The notes: generated by a model not told the origin, from the letters alone. A stretch of 38,015 nt of DNA from Hyphomicrobiales bacterium (GCA_003963125.1 RXJK01000054.1:1-38015), one strand, 5' to 3'. Positions 19,741 to 30,064 are shown, counted from the first letter of the stretch. Program-made: numbers and translations.

Positions 19741-21251
19741 CCAAGATGATGAGGTCGATCATTCCTGCAACCATCCAGGCGGCACCGGGCATCGACCAGC
19801 ACGATGCCCGCGCCGTCAACAGCGCCGAGAAGCGCTCGCTCTATTCCAGCCGTCAGAAGATCCACCCCAAGCGCGCGGGCGGCACGTTCCGGCGCATCAA
19901 GTGGATGGTGATGCTCGTCACGCTCGGCATCTACTACGCGCTGCCGTGGCTGCGCTGGTACCGCGGGCCCGATCTTCCCGATCAGGCCGTGCTGCTCGAC
20001 ATGGCGCACAACCGGTTCTTCTTCTTCTTCCTCGAGATCTGGCCGCAGGAGTTCTACTTCGTGACCGGGCTCCTGGTGCTCGCGGCGCTGGGCCTGTTCC
20101 TGGTCACCTCGATGGCGGGCCGCGTGTGGTGCGGCTACACCTGCCCGCAGACGGTCTGGACCGACCTGATGATCGCGGTCGAGCGCTTCTGGCAGGGCGA
20201 CCGCAACCAGCGCATCAGCCTCGACAAGAAGCCCTGGGGCCTCGAGAAGATTTTCAAGAAGAGCATGACGCACGTGACGTGGGCCGCCATCGGCGTGCTC
20301 ACGGGCGGCGCCTTCATCTTCTACTTCGAGGATGCGCCGACGCTTGCTCGCGACCTGTTCGCGGGAACGGCACCCGCCATCGCCTACCTGTTCCTCGGGA
20401 TCTTCGCGGCCACCACCTATCTCCTCGGCGGCATCGCGCGCGAGCAGGTCTGCATCTACATGTGCCCGTGGCCGCGCATCCAGGGCGCGATGGTCGACCA
20501 CGAGACGCTGCTCGTCTCCTATCGCAAGGAGCGTGGCGAACCGCGCGGGCCGCACAAGAAGGGCGATACCTGGGACGATCGCGGCGACTGCGTCGACTGC
20601 AAGGCCTGTGTGGCCGTCTGCCCGACGGGGATCGATATCCGCGACGGCTCGCAGCTCGAATGCATCCAGTGTGCGCTGTGCATCGACGCCTGCAACGACA
20701 TCATGGGCAAGATCGGGCGTCCGAAGGGGCTCATCGCCTACGATACGATCGCCAACCAGGAAGCCGCGGCCGTCGGCAAGACTGCGCCACTGAAGCTGAT
20801 CCGGGCGCGCACCATCCTCTATGCCGTGGTCATGGGGGTCGTCGGACTCGTGATGCTCGCGGCACTCAGCCTGCGCACGACGCTTGAAGTGAATGTCCTG
20901 CACGATCGCAACCCGCCGTACGTGCTCCTGTCGGACGCCTCGGTGCGCAACGGGTACGTGGTCAAGGTCCTCAACAAGTTGCACGAGCCACATACGTACC
21001 GGCTCGAAGCCCGCGGGCTCGACGGCGCGCAAATCTCGATCCTCGGCGTTGACAATTCTCAAGGCGTGAAGGTCAGCACCGATGATCTAAGGGAGCTCAG
21101 GGTCTACGTGACGGTGCCGAAGGACCGCCTGGCGACACTTGCCGACGCCACCAACTTCAGCTTCGTCGTCAAGGACATGGCGACGGGACACGAGGTGGCC
21201 CGCAAGACGCTGTTCCAGAAGCCTGCAGGCGCTGGGAACGCTGGGAACTAG
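19737..21251 (+). CDS. ccoG: Cytochrome c oxidase accessory protein CcoG (FixG/RdxA-like)
   Basis: CGYTCPQTVWTDL; ferredoxin motifs CVDCKACVAVCPTGIDIRDGSQLECIQCALCIDAC. Confidence 0.95.
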   Translation: MTKMMRSIIPATIQAAPGIDQHDARAVNSAEKRSLYSSRQKIHPKRAGGTFRRIKWMVMLVTLGIYYALPWLRWYRGPDLPDQAVLLDMAHNRFFFFFLEIWPQEFYFVTGLLVLAALGLFLVTSMAGRVWCGYTCPQTVWTDLMIAVERFWQGDRNQRISLDKKPWGLEKIFKKSMTHVTWAAIGVLTGGAFIFYFEDAPTLARDLFAGTAPAIAYLFLGIFAATTYLLGGIAREQVCIYMCPWPRIQGAMVDHETLLVSYRKERGEPRGPHKKGDTWDDRGDCVDCKACVAVCPTGIDIRDGSQLECIQCALCIDACNDIMGKIGRPKGLIAYDTIANQEAAAVGKTAPLKLIRARTILYAVVMGVVGLVMLAALSLRTTLEVNVLHDRNPPYVLLSDASVRNGYVVKVLNKLHEPHTYRLEARGLDGAQISILGVDNSQGVKVSTDDLRELRVYVTVPKDRLATLADATNFSFVVKDMATGHEVARKTLFQKPAGAGNAGN

Positions 21252-21260
21252 GAGAACGAC

Positions 21261-21767
21261 ATGAGCCCGACGGTACTTCCCGCGCGGCGCGAGCAAGGCC
21301 TCAAAGGCGGGCACGTGCTCGCGGGGTTTCTCGCCTTCTTCGGGATCATCTTCGCCGTCAACGGCTCGATGATCTACAACGCGGTGACGACCAACGCCGG
21401 CCTCGTCGCCAACGAGCCCTACCGCAAGGGCTTGCACTACAACGAACGCATCGCCGCCGACGAGCGGCAGGCGCAATTGCACTGGAGCGACGGCGTCTCG
21501 CTCGTCCGCAGCGGCGCTCTCGAGATCACGTTCGCTGCCGGCGATGGCGCGCCTGTGAGTGGGCTCATCGTCAAGGCGGTCGTCGGGCGTCCCGCGACCA
21601 ATCGCGAGGACAAGCCGGTGACCCTCACAGAGACGACGCCCGGCACCTATGTCGGTGACGCCGGTGCGCTCGAAGCGGGCGCGTGGCTGCTGTCGTTCGA
21701 AGCCTTCCAAGGCCAGGCCGCGGAGCCCAGCTACCGCGCGCGGAGGCGCCTATGGCTCAAGCCCTGA
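21261..21767 (+). CDS. ccoH: FixH/CcoH family protein
   Basis: GGHVLAGFLAFFGIIFAVNGSMIYNAVTTNAGLVANEPYRKGLHYN. Confidence 0.93.
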   Translation: MSPTVLPARREQGLKGGHVLAGFLAFFGIIFAVNGSMIYNAVTTNAGLVANEPYRKGLHYNERIAADERQAQLHWSDGVSLVRSGALEITFAAGDGAPVSGLIVKAVVGRPATNREDKPVTLTETTPGTYVGDAGALEAGAWLLSFEAFQGQAAEPSYRARRRLWLKP

Positions 21768-23959
21768 GTGCGCCCGCCGCCGACGAGATTGCAGCGCGCG
21801 ACGCCGCCAAGCTGAACGAGCGCAGCGCGCAGACGATCACCCTTGCCGTCGAAGGCATGCATTGCGGCGGCTGCTTGCGCAAGGTCGAGACGGCCTTGAT
21901 GAACGTGCCGGGCGTTGCCGGCGCACGCGCCAATCTCTCCGCGCGCCGCGTGACGGCGCTGGTGAAGGGCGCCGACGTCAACTCGGTCGCGCTGATCGAG
22001 GCGCTCGGCAACGTCGGCTTCAAGGCCGCCGATCTGCCGATCGACCGTATCAAGCCGCTCGAAGGCGCGGACGATGCCCTGCTGCGCCGCATCGGCGTCG
22101 CGGGCTTTGCGGCCATGAACATCATGCTGCTGTCGGTGTCGGTGTGGGCCGGCCATGGTGACATGAGCCCGTCCATGCAGAGCCTGTTCCACTGGGTCTC
22201 TGCGCTGATCGCGTTGCCGGCCGTCGCCTACGCAGGGCAGCCGTTCTTCCGTTCGGCGCTCGACGCCTTGAAGGCCGGCCGGGTCAACATGGACGTGCCG
22301 ATCTCGCTCGGCGTGTGCCTGGCGACCGCCATGAGCTTCTACCAGACCATGCGCGGCACCGAGCACGTGTTCTTCGACGCCGCCGTCACGCTTTTGCTGT
22401 TCCTGCTCATCGGGCGCTATCTCGATCAGGCCGTGCGCGTGAAGGCCGCGAGTGCCGCTGCCAACCTCTTGGGCCTGCGCGGTGGTGCGGCCACTATCGT
22501 CGATGCAGAGGGCAAGACGAGCCGCGTCGCGGCCCACAAGATCGTGCCCGGCATGCGGGTGCTCACGGCGTCCGGCGAACGCTTTGCGGTGGACGGCCGC
22601 CTCGTCGAGGGCGCGGCGGATGTCGACGAAAGCCTCATCACCGGCGAGACGACCCCGCGTGCGGTGAGCCAGGGCGGGCGCGTCTACGCCGGCACTGTCA
22701 ATCTCTCCGGCCCCGTCTTGAGCGAAGCGACGGCGACGGACCAGAACACGCTGCTCGCCGAGATCAGCCGGCTGATGCTCGCGGCCGAGCAGGCGCGCGG
22801 GCGCTACGTGCGTCTCGCCGATCGTGCCGCGCGCATGTATGCGCCGGCCGTGCATGCCCTGGGGCTCATCACCTTCGTCGGCTGGATGCTGGCGGGGCAG
22901 GGCTGGGAGATGGCGCTGACGGCGGCCATCGCCGTGCTGATCATCACGTGCCCCTGCGCGCTGGCGCTCGCCGTGCCGGCCGTGCAGGTCGCGGCCAGCA
23001 GCCGCCTGTTCGGCATGGGCACGCTGCTCAAGGCGGCAGACGGGCTCGAACGGCTGGCTGAGACCGATACCGTGGTCTTCGACAAGACAGGAACCGTGAC
23101 GCTCGGCGAACCGCAGCTCGTCGACCCCGATGCGATCGACAAGGCTGTCCTTGCGCGCGCGGCCGCGCTCGCCTCCGTGAGCCGGCACCCGTATGCGCGC
23201 GCCGTCGTGCGGGCGGCGCAGGCCTCGGGGCTTTCCGTTGCTGCGCTGTCCGACGTGCGCGAGGTTGCGGGCTTCGGTCTGGAGCGCGTGAGCAATGGGA
23301 CCAGCGAACGCCTCGGTTCGGCTGCCTGGGTCGGCTTCACGGCGCCTGCCGACGGGCGCTCCGGCGTCTACTACCGCGCGGCGGATGGCTCGATCACGCT
23401 TCTCGCTTTCGAGGACCGCATCCGGCCTGATGCCAAGGAGGTCATGGAGACCCTGAAGGCGGCCGGCTACCGGATTGAGATGCTGTCCGGCGACCAGAAG
23501 CCCGTCGTTGAGGCCGTTGCCTCGGCGTGCGGGATCGACACGTGGACGGCTGCCGCGTCGCCGGCCGACAAGATCCATCGTCTCGAAACGCTCGCCGCCG
23601 AGGGCCGCAAGGTGCTCATGGTCGGCGACGGCCTCAACGATGCGCCTGCGCTCGCCGCCGGCCACGCCTCGCTGTCGCCGACGACCGCCGCGGATGTCTC
23701 TCAAGTGGCGGCCGACGGTGTGTTTCAGGGCGAGCGACTGGCGCCGATCCTCGAAGCGATTGCCGTTGCGCGGGCGACGCGACGCATGTCCTTACAGAAC
23801 TTCGCGATCGCCATCGGTTACAATGCGCTATTCGTGCCGCTCGCCATGGCGGGCTACGTGACGCCGCTGATCGCCGCGATCGCCATGTCGGCGTCGTCGA
23901 TCGCGGTCACGGTCAACGCGGTGCGGCTGCGCACCATGAAGCTGGAGCTTGCGCCATGA
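21752..23959 (+). CDS. ccoI: Cu+-translocating P-type ATPase CcoI (FixI)
   Basis: HMA domain EGMHCGGC; TCPCALALAVP; DKTGTVT; GDGLNDAPAL. Confidence 0.95.
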   Translation: MAQALSAPAADEIAARDAAKLNERSAQTITLAVEGMHCGGCLRKVETALMNVPGVAGARANLSARRVTALVKGADVNSVALIEALGNVGFKAADLPIDRIKPLEGADDALLRRIGVAGFAAMNIMLLSVSVWAGHGDMSPSMQSLFHWVSALIALPAVAYAGQPFFRSALDALKAGRVNMDVPISLGVCLATAMSFYQTMRGTEHVFFDAAVTLLLFLLIGRYLDQAVRVKAASAAANLLGLRGGAATIVDAEGKTSRVAAHKIVPGMRVLTASGERFAVDGRLVEGAADVDESLITGETTPRAVSQGGRVYAGTVNLSGPVLSEATATDQNTLLAEISRLMLAAEQARGRYVRLADRAARMYAPAVHALGLITFVGWMLAGQGWEMALTAAIAVLIITCPCALALAVPAVQVAASSRLFGMGTLLKAADGLERLAETDTVVFDKTGTVTLGEPQLVDPDAIDKAVLARAAALASVSRHPYARAVVRAAQASGLSVAALSDVREVAGFGLERVSNGTSERLGSAAWVGFTAPADGRSGVYYRAADGSITLLAFEDRIRPDAKEVMETLKAAGYRIEMLSGDQKPVVEAVASACGIDTWTAAASPADKIHRLETLAAEGRKVLMVGDGLNDAPALAAGHASLSPTTAADVSQVAADGVFQGERLAPILEAIAVARATRRMSLQNFAIAIGYNALFVPLAMAGYVTPLIAAIAMSASSIAVTVNAVRLRTMKLELAP

Positions 23960-24117
23960 CCGCTCTTGCTTGGCTCATTCCCTGCGCGCTGGCCCTCGGT
24001 GGCCTCGGCCTCGCGGCCTTCCTGTGGGCGCTCAACTCGGGGCAGTTCGAAGATCTCGAAGGCGCCGGCTGGCGCGCGCTGGAAGACGTGTCCCCGAGCG
24101 AAGACAAGCGCGGTTGA
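23956..24117 (+). CDS. ccoS: cbb3-type oxidase assembly protein CcoS
   Basis: MTALAWLIPCALALGGLGLAAFLWALNSGQFEDLEGAGWRAL; ATGA overlap with ccoI. Confidence 0.93.
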   Translation: MTALAWLIPCALALGGLGLAAFLWALNSGQFEDLEGAGWRALEDVSPSEDKRG

Positions 24118-24184
24118 CGCAGCGCCGCAGCGAATACCACCAGCTGAGTAGGCGGGTTTTGTATCCGTGTGCCCGTCCGCTCGT

Positions 24185-24290
24185 GTCATCCCGGAACGTG
24201 CGCAGCTCGTATCCGGGACCCAGGGGCCACGGTACCGACAGCCGCCCTGGGTCCCGGCGCTACGCGCTCACGCGCTCCGGCCGGGATGAC
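24185..24290. repeat. Intergenic palindromic repeat, copy B
   Basis: Termini GTCATCCCGG/CCGGGATGAC; internal 13-bp perfect inverted repeat ccgggacccaggg (24213-24225)/ccctgggtcccgg (24245-24257). Confidence 0.75.
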
Positions 24291-24352
24291 AGTGTGGTCT
24301 GGACAAGCACCCTTCGCTCGCCCTGCAGAGGGAGCGTGTGAACTGCGGATCT

Positions 24353-25996
24353 TCAGTTCGCGCCTTCGAGGAGGCGGCGGGCGATGACCTGGGCCTGGAT
24401 CTCGGCGGCGCCCTCGAAGATATTGAGGATGCGCGCGTCGCACAGCACGCGGCTCACGGGATACTCGAGCGCGAAGCCGTTGCCGCCGTGGATCTGCAGC
24501 GCATTGTCGGCGTTGGCCCAGGCGATGCGGGCGGCGAGCAGCTTCGCCATGCCGGCTTCGAGATCGCAGCGGCGGCCCTGATCCTTCTCGCGCGCGGCGT
24601 GATAGGTGATCTGGCGCGCGATCATGGTCTCGACCGCCATCATGACGATCTTGTTCGACACGCGTGGGAACGAATAGATCGGCTTGCCGAACTGGTTGCG
24701 CTCGAGCGCGTACTTGAGCCCGAAATCGAGGGCGCACTGGGCGACGCCGATGGCGCGCGCCGCCGTCTGGATGCGCGCGGCCTCGAAGGTCGTCATCAGT
24801 TGCTTGAAGCCCTGGCCTTCGACGCCGCCCAAAAGCTGGCTCTTCGGCACCTCGAAGCCGTCGAAGGAGATGTCGAACTCCTTCATGCCGCGATAGCCCA
24901 GCACCTCGATCTCGCCGCCGGTCATGCCTTTCGCGGGGAAGGGATCCTCATCGGTGCCGCGCGGCTTCTCGGCGAGCAGCATGGACAGGCCCTTGTAGCC
25001 CTTCTCGTTCGGGTTGGTGCGCACGAGCAGCGTCATCACGTCGGCACGTACGGGATGTGTGATCCAGGTCTTCTGGCCGGTCACTTTGTAGACGTCGCCC
25101 TCCAAGACCGCGCGGGTCTTCAGCGAGGCGAGGTCCGAGCCGGTGTTGGGCTCGGTGAAGACGGCCGTCGGCAGGATTTCGCCGGACGCGATCTTCGGCA
25201 GGTACTTGGCCTTCTGCTCGGGCGTGCCGGCGCCGAGGATCAATTCGCCCGCGATTTCGGCGCGGGTGCCGAGCGAGCCGACGCCGATATAGCCGCGCGA
25301 CAGCTCCTCCGAGACGAGGCACATGGCTTCCTTGCCGAGGCCCATGCCGCCGAATTCCTCCGGCATGGTCAGCGCGAACACGCCGAGTTCGGACAATTTG
25401 GCAAGGACTTCGAGCGGGATGTAGTCGTTCTTCAGATGCCACTCGTGGGCGTGCGGGATCACTTCCGCCACACAGAACTTGCGCATCTCGTTGCGCATGG
25501 CTTCGAGCGTCTCGTCGAGGCCGCTGTCGCCGAAGGTGATGACGCCCGGCTGGTCGGCGATGAGTTTCGCGACCTTCGCCTTCAAGGCGTCCGACTGGCC
25601 GGCCTCCACGAGGTCGGCCGTTTCGTCCTCGAAGCGGCGCACCTCGGCGCGGGAGACACCGAGCGCAGGCAGGCGCACGACCTCGTTCTGGCTCATGGGG
25701 ATGCCGCCAGCGATCTGAGCGAGGTACTCGCCGAAAGCGATGGCGAGGAGGGCGCTCTCCATCTCGCCGAGGCGGCCCTGTTCGGACAGGCGTTCCGCCC
25801 AACCGAGCATCTGGCGCAGGGCTTCCACGTAAGTCGCAAGCCAGGCGAGGCCATGCGCGGGGGCCTGGGCGCCGTCGAGACCGGCGGGACCGTCGACGGC
25901 CGTGCGGACCGCGCTGCGCGCCACGTGCAGCATCCGTTCGCTCGCCGCCACGGCCTGGGCATAGCGTGCGAAAGGTGCGGCGGTGGGGGCGGTCAT
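24353..25996 (-). CDS. mcd: Acyl-CoA dehydrogenase with long N-terminal extension, probable (2S)-methylsuccinyl-CoA dehydrogenase
   Basis: ACAD motifs (AVFTEPNTGSDLASLKTRA, GFALEYPVSRVLCDARILNIFEGAAEIQ); ~150-aa extra N-terminal domain characteristic of Mcd. Confidence 0.7.
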   Translation of the reverse strand: MTAPTAAPFARYAQAVAASERMLHVARSAVRTAVDGPAGLDGAQAPAHGLAWLATYVEALRQMLGWAERLSEQGRLGEMESALLAIAFGEYLAQIAGGIPMSQNEVVRLPALGVSRAEVRRFEDETADLVEAGQSDALKAKVAKLIADQPGVITFGDSGLDETLEAMRNEMRKFCVAEVIPHAHEWHLKNDYIPLEVLAKLSELGVFALTMPEEFGGMGLGKEAMCLVSEELSRGYIGVGSLGTRAEIAGELILGAGTPEQKAKYLPKIASGEILPTAVFTEPNTGSDLASLKTRAVLEGDVYKVTGQKTWITHPVRADVMTLLVRTNPNEKGYKGLSMLLAEKPRGTDEDPFPAKGMTGGEIEVLGYRGMKEFDISFDGFEVPKSQLLGGVEGQGFKQLMTTFEAARIQTAARAIGVAQCALDFGLKYALERNQFGKPIYSFPRVSNKIVMMAVETMIARQITYHAAREKDQGRRCDLEAGMAKLLAARIAWANADNALQIHGGNGFALEYPVSRVLCDARILNIFEGAAEIQAQVIARRLLEGAN

Positions 25997-26095
25997 GGAC
26001 GGGATCTCCTGGCGAGCCTGCATACGTGCGTGCACCGCACAATAACGTGGAAAGCCCGGCGCGCAACGCCCGGCTGCGGCGGCATGGCGGCGCGA

Positions 26096-27127
26096 CTAGG
26101 AGCGGTTCCAGGCCTTGAGGAGCTGGCTCAGGCGCGCGGCTTTCTCGCGGCCCTCGTCCTCCGACTTCGCCGTCTCGGCGCCGTCGGCTTGGGGCGGCGG
26201 TGTGCCCGTGACGCGGCGAACGACCGTCACTTCGGCCTCTTCGGCCGGGGCCTGGGTGATGGGGCGCGGCACCTGGTCTTCGGCCGTGAGGCGCTGCAGG
26301 AAGGGTTTGCGTTCTGGCGCCGGCTTGCGGACGGCCGCTTTCGTCGGCGCCGTGGAGGGGCTCAGCAGGAACGCCAGGTCCTCAGCGGCGAGCGGTACGG
26401 AGTGCGTATTCTCGTGTTCAGCGGGATCTTTCGCGCCGGCGAGCCGCTCGCTGAGACCGCCGCGGCGCGGCTTGCGGTCGAAGGCAGCGGCACGGCGGCG
26501 CGCCTCTTCCAGTTGCTCGGCGCTGACGGGTTCGACTTCAGGAATGTCGAGCAGCCGGTCGATGGCGCGTGTGGCGCGGGCGCCGACGGCTGCAGCTTCG
26601 TCGGTCGGCTCGGCAACGCTGGCTTCACGCTCGACGAGTTCGAGCTCCTCGCGAATGAGGTTGGCCAGTTCCTCGGGCAGCTCGTAGTGCGCGGCGAGGT
26701 CGTCCGGCGGAGGAGATGGAGCTGCCGCCTCCACGGGCGGGTCGGCCGTGGCGATCGGGGCGGGCACGAGAGGCTCGTCCGGGCTCGCCAACTCCTGCGG
26801 GGGCACTTCGGCCGCTGGGGCCGGTTCCGGCGCATGGGGAGGAGGGGCATCTTCTTCCGTGGCCACCTCGTCGACCGGCTGGGGATCCTTGGCGCGCAGG
26901 AGGTCGGTGACGTCCTTCACGTCCTTCCAGGCACGGTAGACGGGGTTGGCCTCCAAGGCGAGACGCAGCCGGGTATTGCGGGCGTCCATCGCGGCAGGAT
27001 CGGCCACATCGGCGGACACCGGCTGATTGAGCGCACGCCAATGCTCATCGTGCCGCAACTCGCCTTCCAGGCGCTTCATAGCCTGGTCGAGAATCGAGAG
27101 CTTTGCCTCGAGCTCGAGCGCTGGCAT
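26096..27127 (-). CDS. Hypothetical protein, Pro/Ala/Glu-rich, probably disordered
   Basis: Long ORF with low-complexity middle; no domain recognised. Confidence 0.55.
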   Translation of the reverse strand: MPALELEAKLSILDQAMKRLEGELRHDEHWRALNQPVSADVADPAAMDARNTRLRLALEANPVYRAWKDVKDVTDLLRAKDPQPVDEVATEEDAPPPHAPEPAPAAEVPPQELASPDEPLVPAPIATADPPVEAAAPSPPPDDLAAHYELPEELANLIREELELVEREASVAEPTDEAAAVGARATRAIDRLLDIPEVEPVSAEQLEEARRRAAAFDRKPRRGGLSERLAGAKDPAEHENTHSVPLAAEDLAFLLSPSTAPTKAAVRKPAPERKPFLQRLTAEDQVPRPITQAPAEEAEVTVVRRVTGTPPPQADGAETAKSEDEGREKAARLSQLLKAWNRS

Positions 27128-27394
27128 CAGCGTCTCCTGTGCGCCGAGAATCGTTGCCGCATGCCATCAACATACGGACGAACGCGGAATTTGCCAGTCC
27201 GGCCGCGCCGCCGACGCTCACGGATTATCAGAGGTTGCGGAATATTGCTGACGCACGCGATGGATTTGCACCACCACACCGGCTAAGTGACGGGGAAACT
27301 CGACGACGCATGAAGGCGTCGTTAAGGTCCGCCACCTTTCCCTCCGGCGGCGCTGTAAAGCCAGCGCTGCACCCCGGGCGGCTTGGAGCAGCGC

Positions 27395-28369
27395 ATGTTC
27401 TTCCGGCAGATCAAGACCGTCGTGCAGGCCTTCCGCGAACTGTTCGCGGACAGCGGCTTCTCGATGGCTGGCGCCGTGGCCTTCGCGTTCGTGCTGTCGC
27501 TGTTCCCGTTCTGCATTTTCCTCGGCGCGCTCGCGGGTTATTTCGGTGGCGAGGCGCTCGCCCGGCAGGCGGTCAACCAGTTGTTCGAGATGGCGCCGAA
27601 GCCCGTAGTCGAGGCCATTGCGCCCGAAGTCATGAAGGTGATGGGGCGCAGCCGCTTCGACCTCCTCACCTACGGCGCCTTCATCGCGCTGTTCTTTGCC
27701 ACCGGCGCCATCGAAAGCTTGCGGGCGGCGCTGAATGTGGCCTACCGCGTGAAGGAGCGCCGGCCGTACCCGGTGTGCGTGCTTGAAAGCTGCGGGTTCG
27801 TGATACTCAGCGCTGCCGGCATGCTGGTGCTGGCCTGGGGCATCGTCGTCGGCCCGCAGGTCGCCTCGCACCTGAAGCCGACGTGGCTTTTGTGGCTCGC
27901 CGACAATTCGTGGATCGCGCTCATCACACGCTACATCATCGTCACGGTCGGCGTCGCCGGCCAGCTGATGGCCTATCACCTTTGGCTCGCGGCCGGTAAA
28001 CGCCGCATCGCCGACGTCTGGCCCGGCGTGCTGATCAGCATGGTGCTGCTCATCCTCGCCGCGCAGCTCTTCGCGCGCTGGCTGACGATCAGCGATTACT
28101 CGCGCTTCTACGCGGGGCTCACGCAGATCATGAGCGCCCTCGTTTTCTTCCAGATGAGTTCGGTGATCGTCATCCTCGGCGCCGAGATCAACCGGGGCAT
28201 CATGGAGATGAAGCGCAAACTCGCGGCGGCGCACGACCTGCTCGATGCGCGCTATCCCGAGCCGCCGACGCGCGAAGCCTTCGTCGCGCAGAACGACGAC
28301 GGCGGCCCGCACGGCGCCAGCGGGCCGTTCAACCCGGGATACGCACGGGCAGGTACTCGTAACCCCTGA
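27395..28369 (+). CDS. YihY/virulence factor BrkB family membrane protein
   Basis: GAVAFAFVLSLFPFCIFLGALAGYF; LRAALNVAYRVKERRPY; YRFYAGL-like region. Confidence 0.88.
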   Translation: MFFRQIKTVVQAFRELFADSGFSMAGAVAFAFVLSLFPFCIFLGALAGYFGGEALARQAVNQLFEMAPKPVVEAIAPEVMKVMGRSRFDLLTYGAFIALFFATGAIESLRAALNVAYRVKERRPYPVCVLESCGFVILSAAGMLVLAWGIVVGPQVASHLKPTWLLWLADNSWIALITRYIIVTVGVAGQLMAYHLWLAAGKRRIADVWPGVLISMVLLILAAQLFARWLTISDYSRFYAGLTQIMSALVFFQMSSVIVILGAEINRGIMEMKRKLAAAHDLLDARYPEPPTREAFVAQNDDGGPHGASGPFNPGYARAGTRNP

Positions 28370-29600
28370 CGAAGCTCGAGTAGACGCGGCGCGGTTCGCC
28401 GACGACCTCGATGCGCTCGAAGCGCTTCAGGATCTCTTCCCAGATGATCTTGAGCTGCAACTCGGCCACGCGCATGCCGAGGCAGCGGTGGATACCGAAG
28501 CCGAACGACATGTGATTGCGCGGGTTCGTACGGTCGATGATGAAGCGGTCCGGCTGCTCGATCACGGCTTCATCGCGGTTGCCCGAAGCGTACCACATCA
28601 CGACGCGGTCGCCCTTGCGGATGGTCTTGCCGCCGAGTTCGGTGTCCTCAGTCGCGGTGCGCCGCATGTGGGCGAGCGGCGTCTGCCAGCGGATCACTTC
28701 CGGCACGAAGCTGTCGACCAGCGCCGGGTTCGCCAGCAGCTTTGCGTACTGGTCCGGGTTCTCGTTCAGTGCCAGCACGGAGCCCGACATGGAATTGCGG
28801 GTCGTGTCGTTGCCGCCGATGATGAGCAGCATCAGGTTGCCCATCAGGTTCTCGCGGTCCATGGCGCGGGTTGCTTCTGCATGCGCCATCATGGAGATGA
28901 GGTCGGGCTTGGGCTCCTGGCGCGCGCGCTCGGCAAAGAGCTTCGCGAACGCGACGTAGCAGTCTTCGAGCTCCGCCATGCGCTGCTCTTCGTTCTCGAC
29001 CACCTTGGATTTCGGCAGCGCGGTCGCGACGTCGGACCAGCGGGTGAGCTTGCGGCGTTCCTCCCAGGGGAAATCGAACAGCGTCGCCAGCATCTGCGTG
29101 GTGAGTTCGATCGAGACGCGCTCGACCCAGTTGAAGGTTTCGTTTCGGGGCAGGTTGTCGAGCACGCTCGCCGATCGCTCACGGATCAGCACGGCCATCT
29201 TGGCGAGGTTGGGTGGCGTGAACAGGGGCTGCACGGACTTGCGCTGCGCGGAATGCTTCGGCTCGTCCATGGCGATGAAGCTCGGCCATTCGTACTTCGG
29301 ATCGACGTCGCGCAGCATGATGCCGCCGAGGCGCACGTCGGAGGAGAAGATTGCCGGGTTCGTCTCCACGTGCATGATGTCGTTGTAGCGGGTCACCGAC
29401 CAGTACTCGCCGACCGGGCTCGCGGTGCAGTAGTGGACCGGCTCCTCCTTGCGCAGGCGCTCGAAGAAGGGCCACACGGTGTCGGTGCGGAAAAGCTCGG
29501 GGTTGCCGACGTGGAACTGCGACAGCGGCAGGCTGTAGGCCATGCGGCGCGCCTTGTCCTGCAAGTCCAGGCGCTCCTCGCGCGTCAAGGTCGCGAGCAT
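28329..29600 (-). CDS. Cytochrome P450
   Basis: Haem-binding FGFGIHRCLGMRVAELQ; I-helix GGNDTTRN; EVIRWQTP (ExxR). Confidence 0.93.
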   Translation of the reverse strand: MLATLTREERLDLQDKARRMAYSLPLSQFHVGNPELFRTDTVWPFFERLRKEEPVHYCTASPVGEYWSVTRYNDIMHVETNPAIFSSDVRLGGIMLRDVDPKYEWPSFIAMDEPKHSAQRKSVQPLFTPPNLAKMAVLIRERSASVLDNLPRNETFNWVERVSIELTTQMLATLFDFPWEERRKLTRWSDVATALPKSKVVENEEQRMAELEDCYVAFAKLFAERARQEPKPDLISMMAHAEATRAMDRENLMGNLMLLIIGGNDTTRNSMSGSVLALNENPDQYAKLLANPALVDSFVPEVIRWQTPLAHMRRTATEDTELGGKTIRKGDRVVMWYASGNRDEAVIEQPDRFIIDRTNPRNHMSFGFGIHRCLGMRVAELQLKIIWEEILKRFERIEVVGEPRRVYSSFVRGYEYLPVRIPG

Positions 29601-29716
29601 CGTGATCCTCCCGTCTTACCGGCCGTCTTGTTGGTTGACGTAAAGGATAAGGCAGGTGCGCGGGGTTTGCCAATGGTGCGCGGGACGTCGAGTCCTTCCG
29701 ATCCCGTTTGTCCTGT

Positions 29717-30064
29717 TCAGTACGGGTTGCTGGCTTCCAAAATCTCCTGGCCCATCAGCGCGCACGATCCCTGGATGCGGGCGTAGATGAAGCGCATCCG
29801 GTAGGTCCCCTTGTAGATGTGCGACGTGACCTCCAGCACATCGAATTTGCCGTTTCCTTTCAGGGCGCTGATGGGTGGCAGGACGCGGGCGGTGGTGCCG
29901 TCGTCGACCGTGGGCAACGGGGTTTTGTCCTCGAAGTGGAAGCGGAGCAGCTTCTTGGCGCGGGCGGTCGCGTCGCCGGCGCAGGGATGGTCCTGCGCGT
30001 GGGCCGGCAGTGCCGCCGCGATCGCACACACAAGGGAGGCAGCAAACCAAGTCTTCAAGGCCAT
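29717..30064 (-). CDS. Small secreted hypothetical protein
   Basis: Signal peptide MALKTWFAASLVCAIAAALPAHAQ; two Cys in the mature part. Confidence 0.65.
   Translation of the reverse strand: MALKTWFAASLVCAIAAALPAHAQDHPCAGDATARAKKLLRFHFEDKTPLPTVDDGTTARVLPPISALKGNGKFDVLEVTSHIYKGTYRMRFIYARIQGSCALMGQEILEASNPY

Noticed and set aside
19707-21062. 451-aa minus-strand ORF
   Set aside because: Antisense to ccoG; shadow frame.
21731-23704. 657-aa minus-strand ORF
   Set aside because: Antisense to ccoI, low-complexity Arg/His-rich translation.
24338-27286. 982-aa plus-strand ORF
   Set aside because: Shadow ORF antisense to the acyl-CoA dehydrogenase and the following hypothetical gene; no recognisable motifs.
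28245-29786. 513-aa plus-strand ORF
   Set aside because: Antisense to a clear cytochrome P450 with intact motifs.
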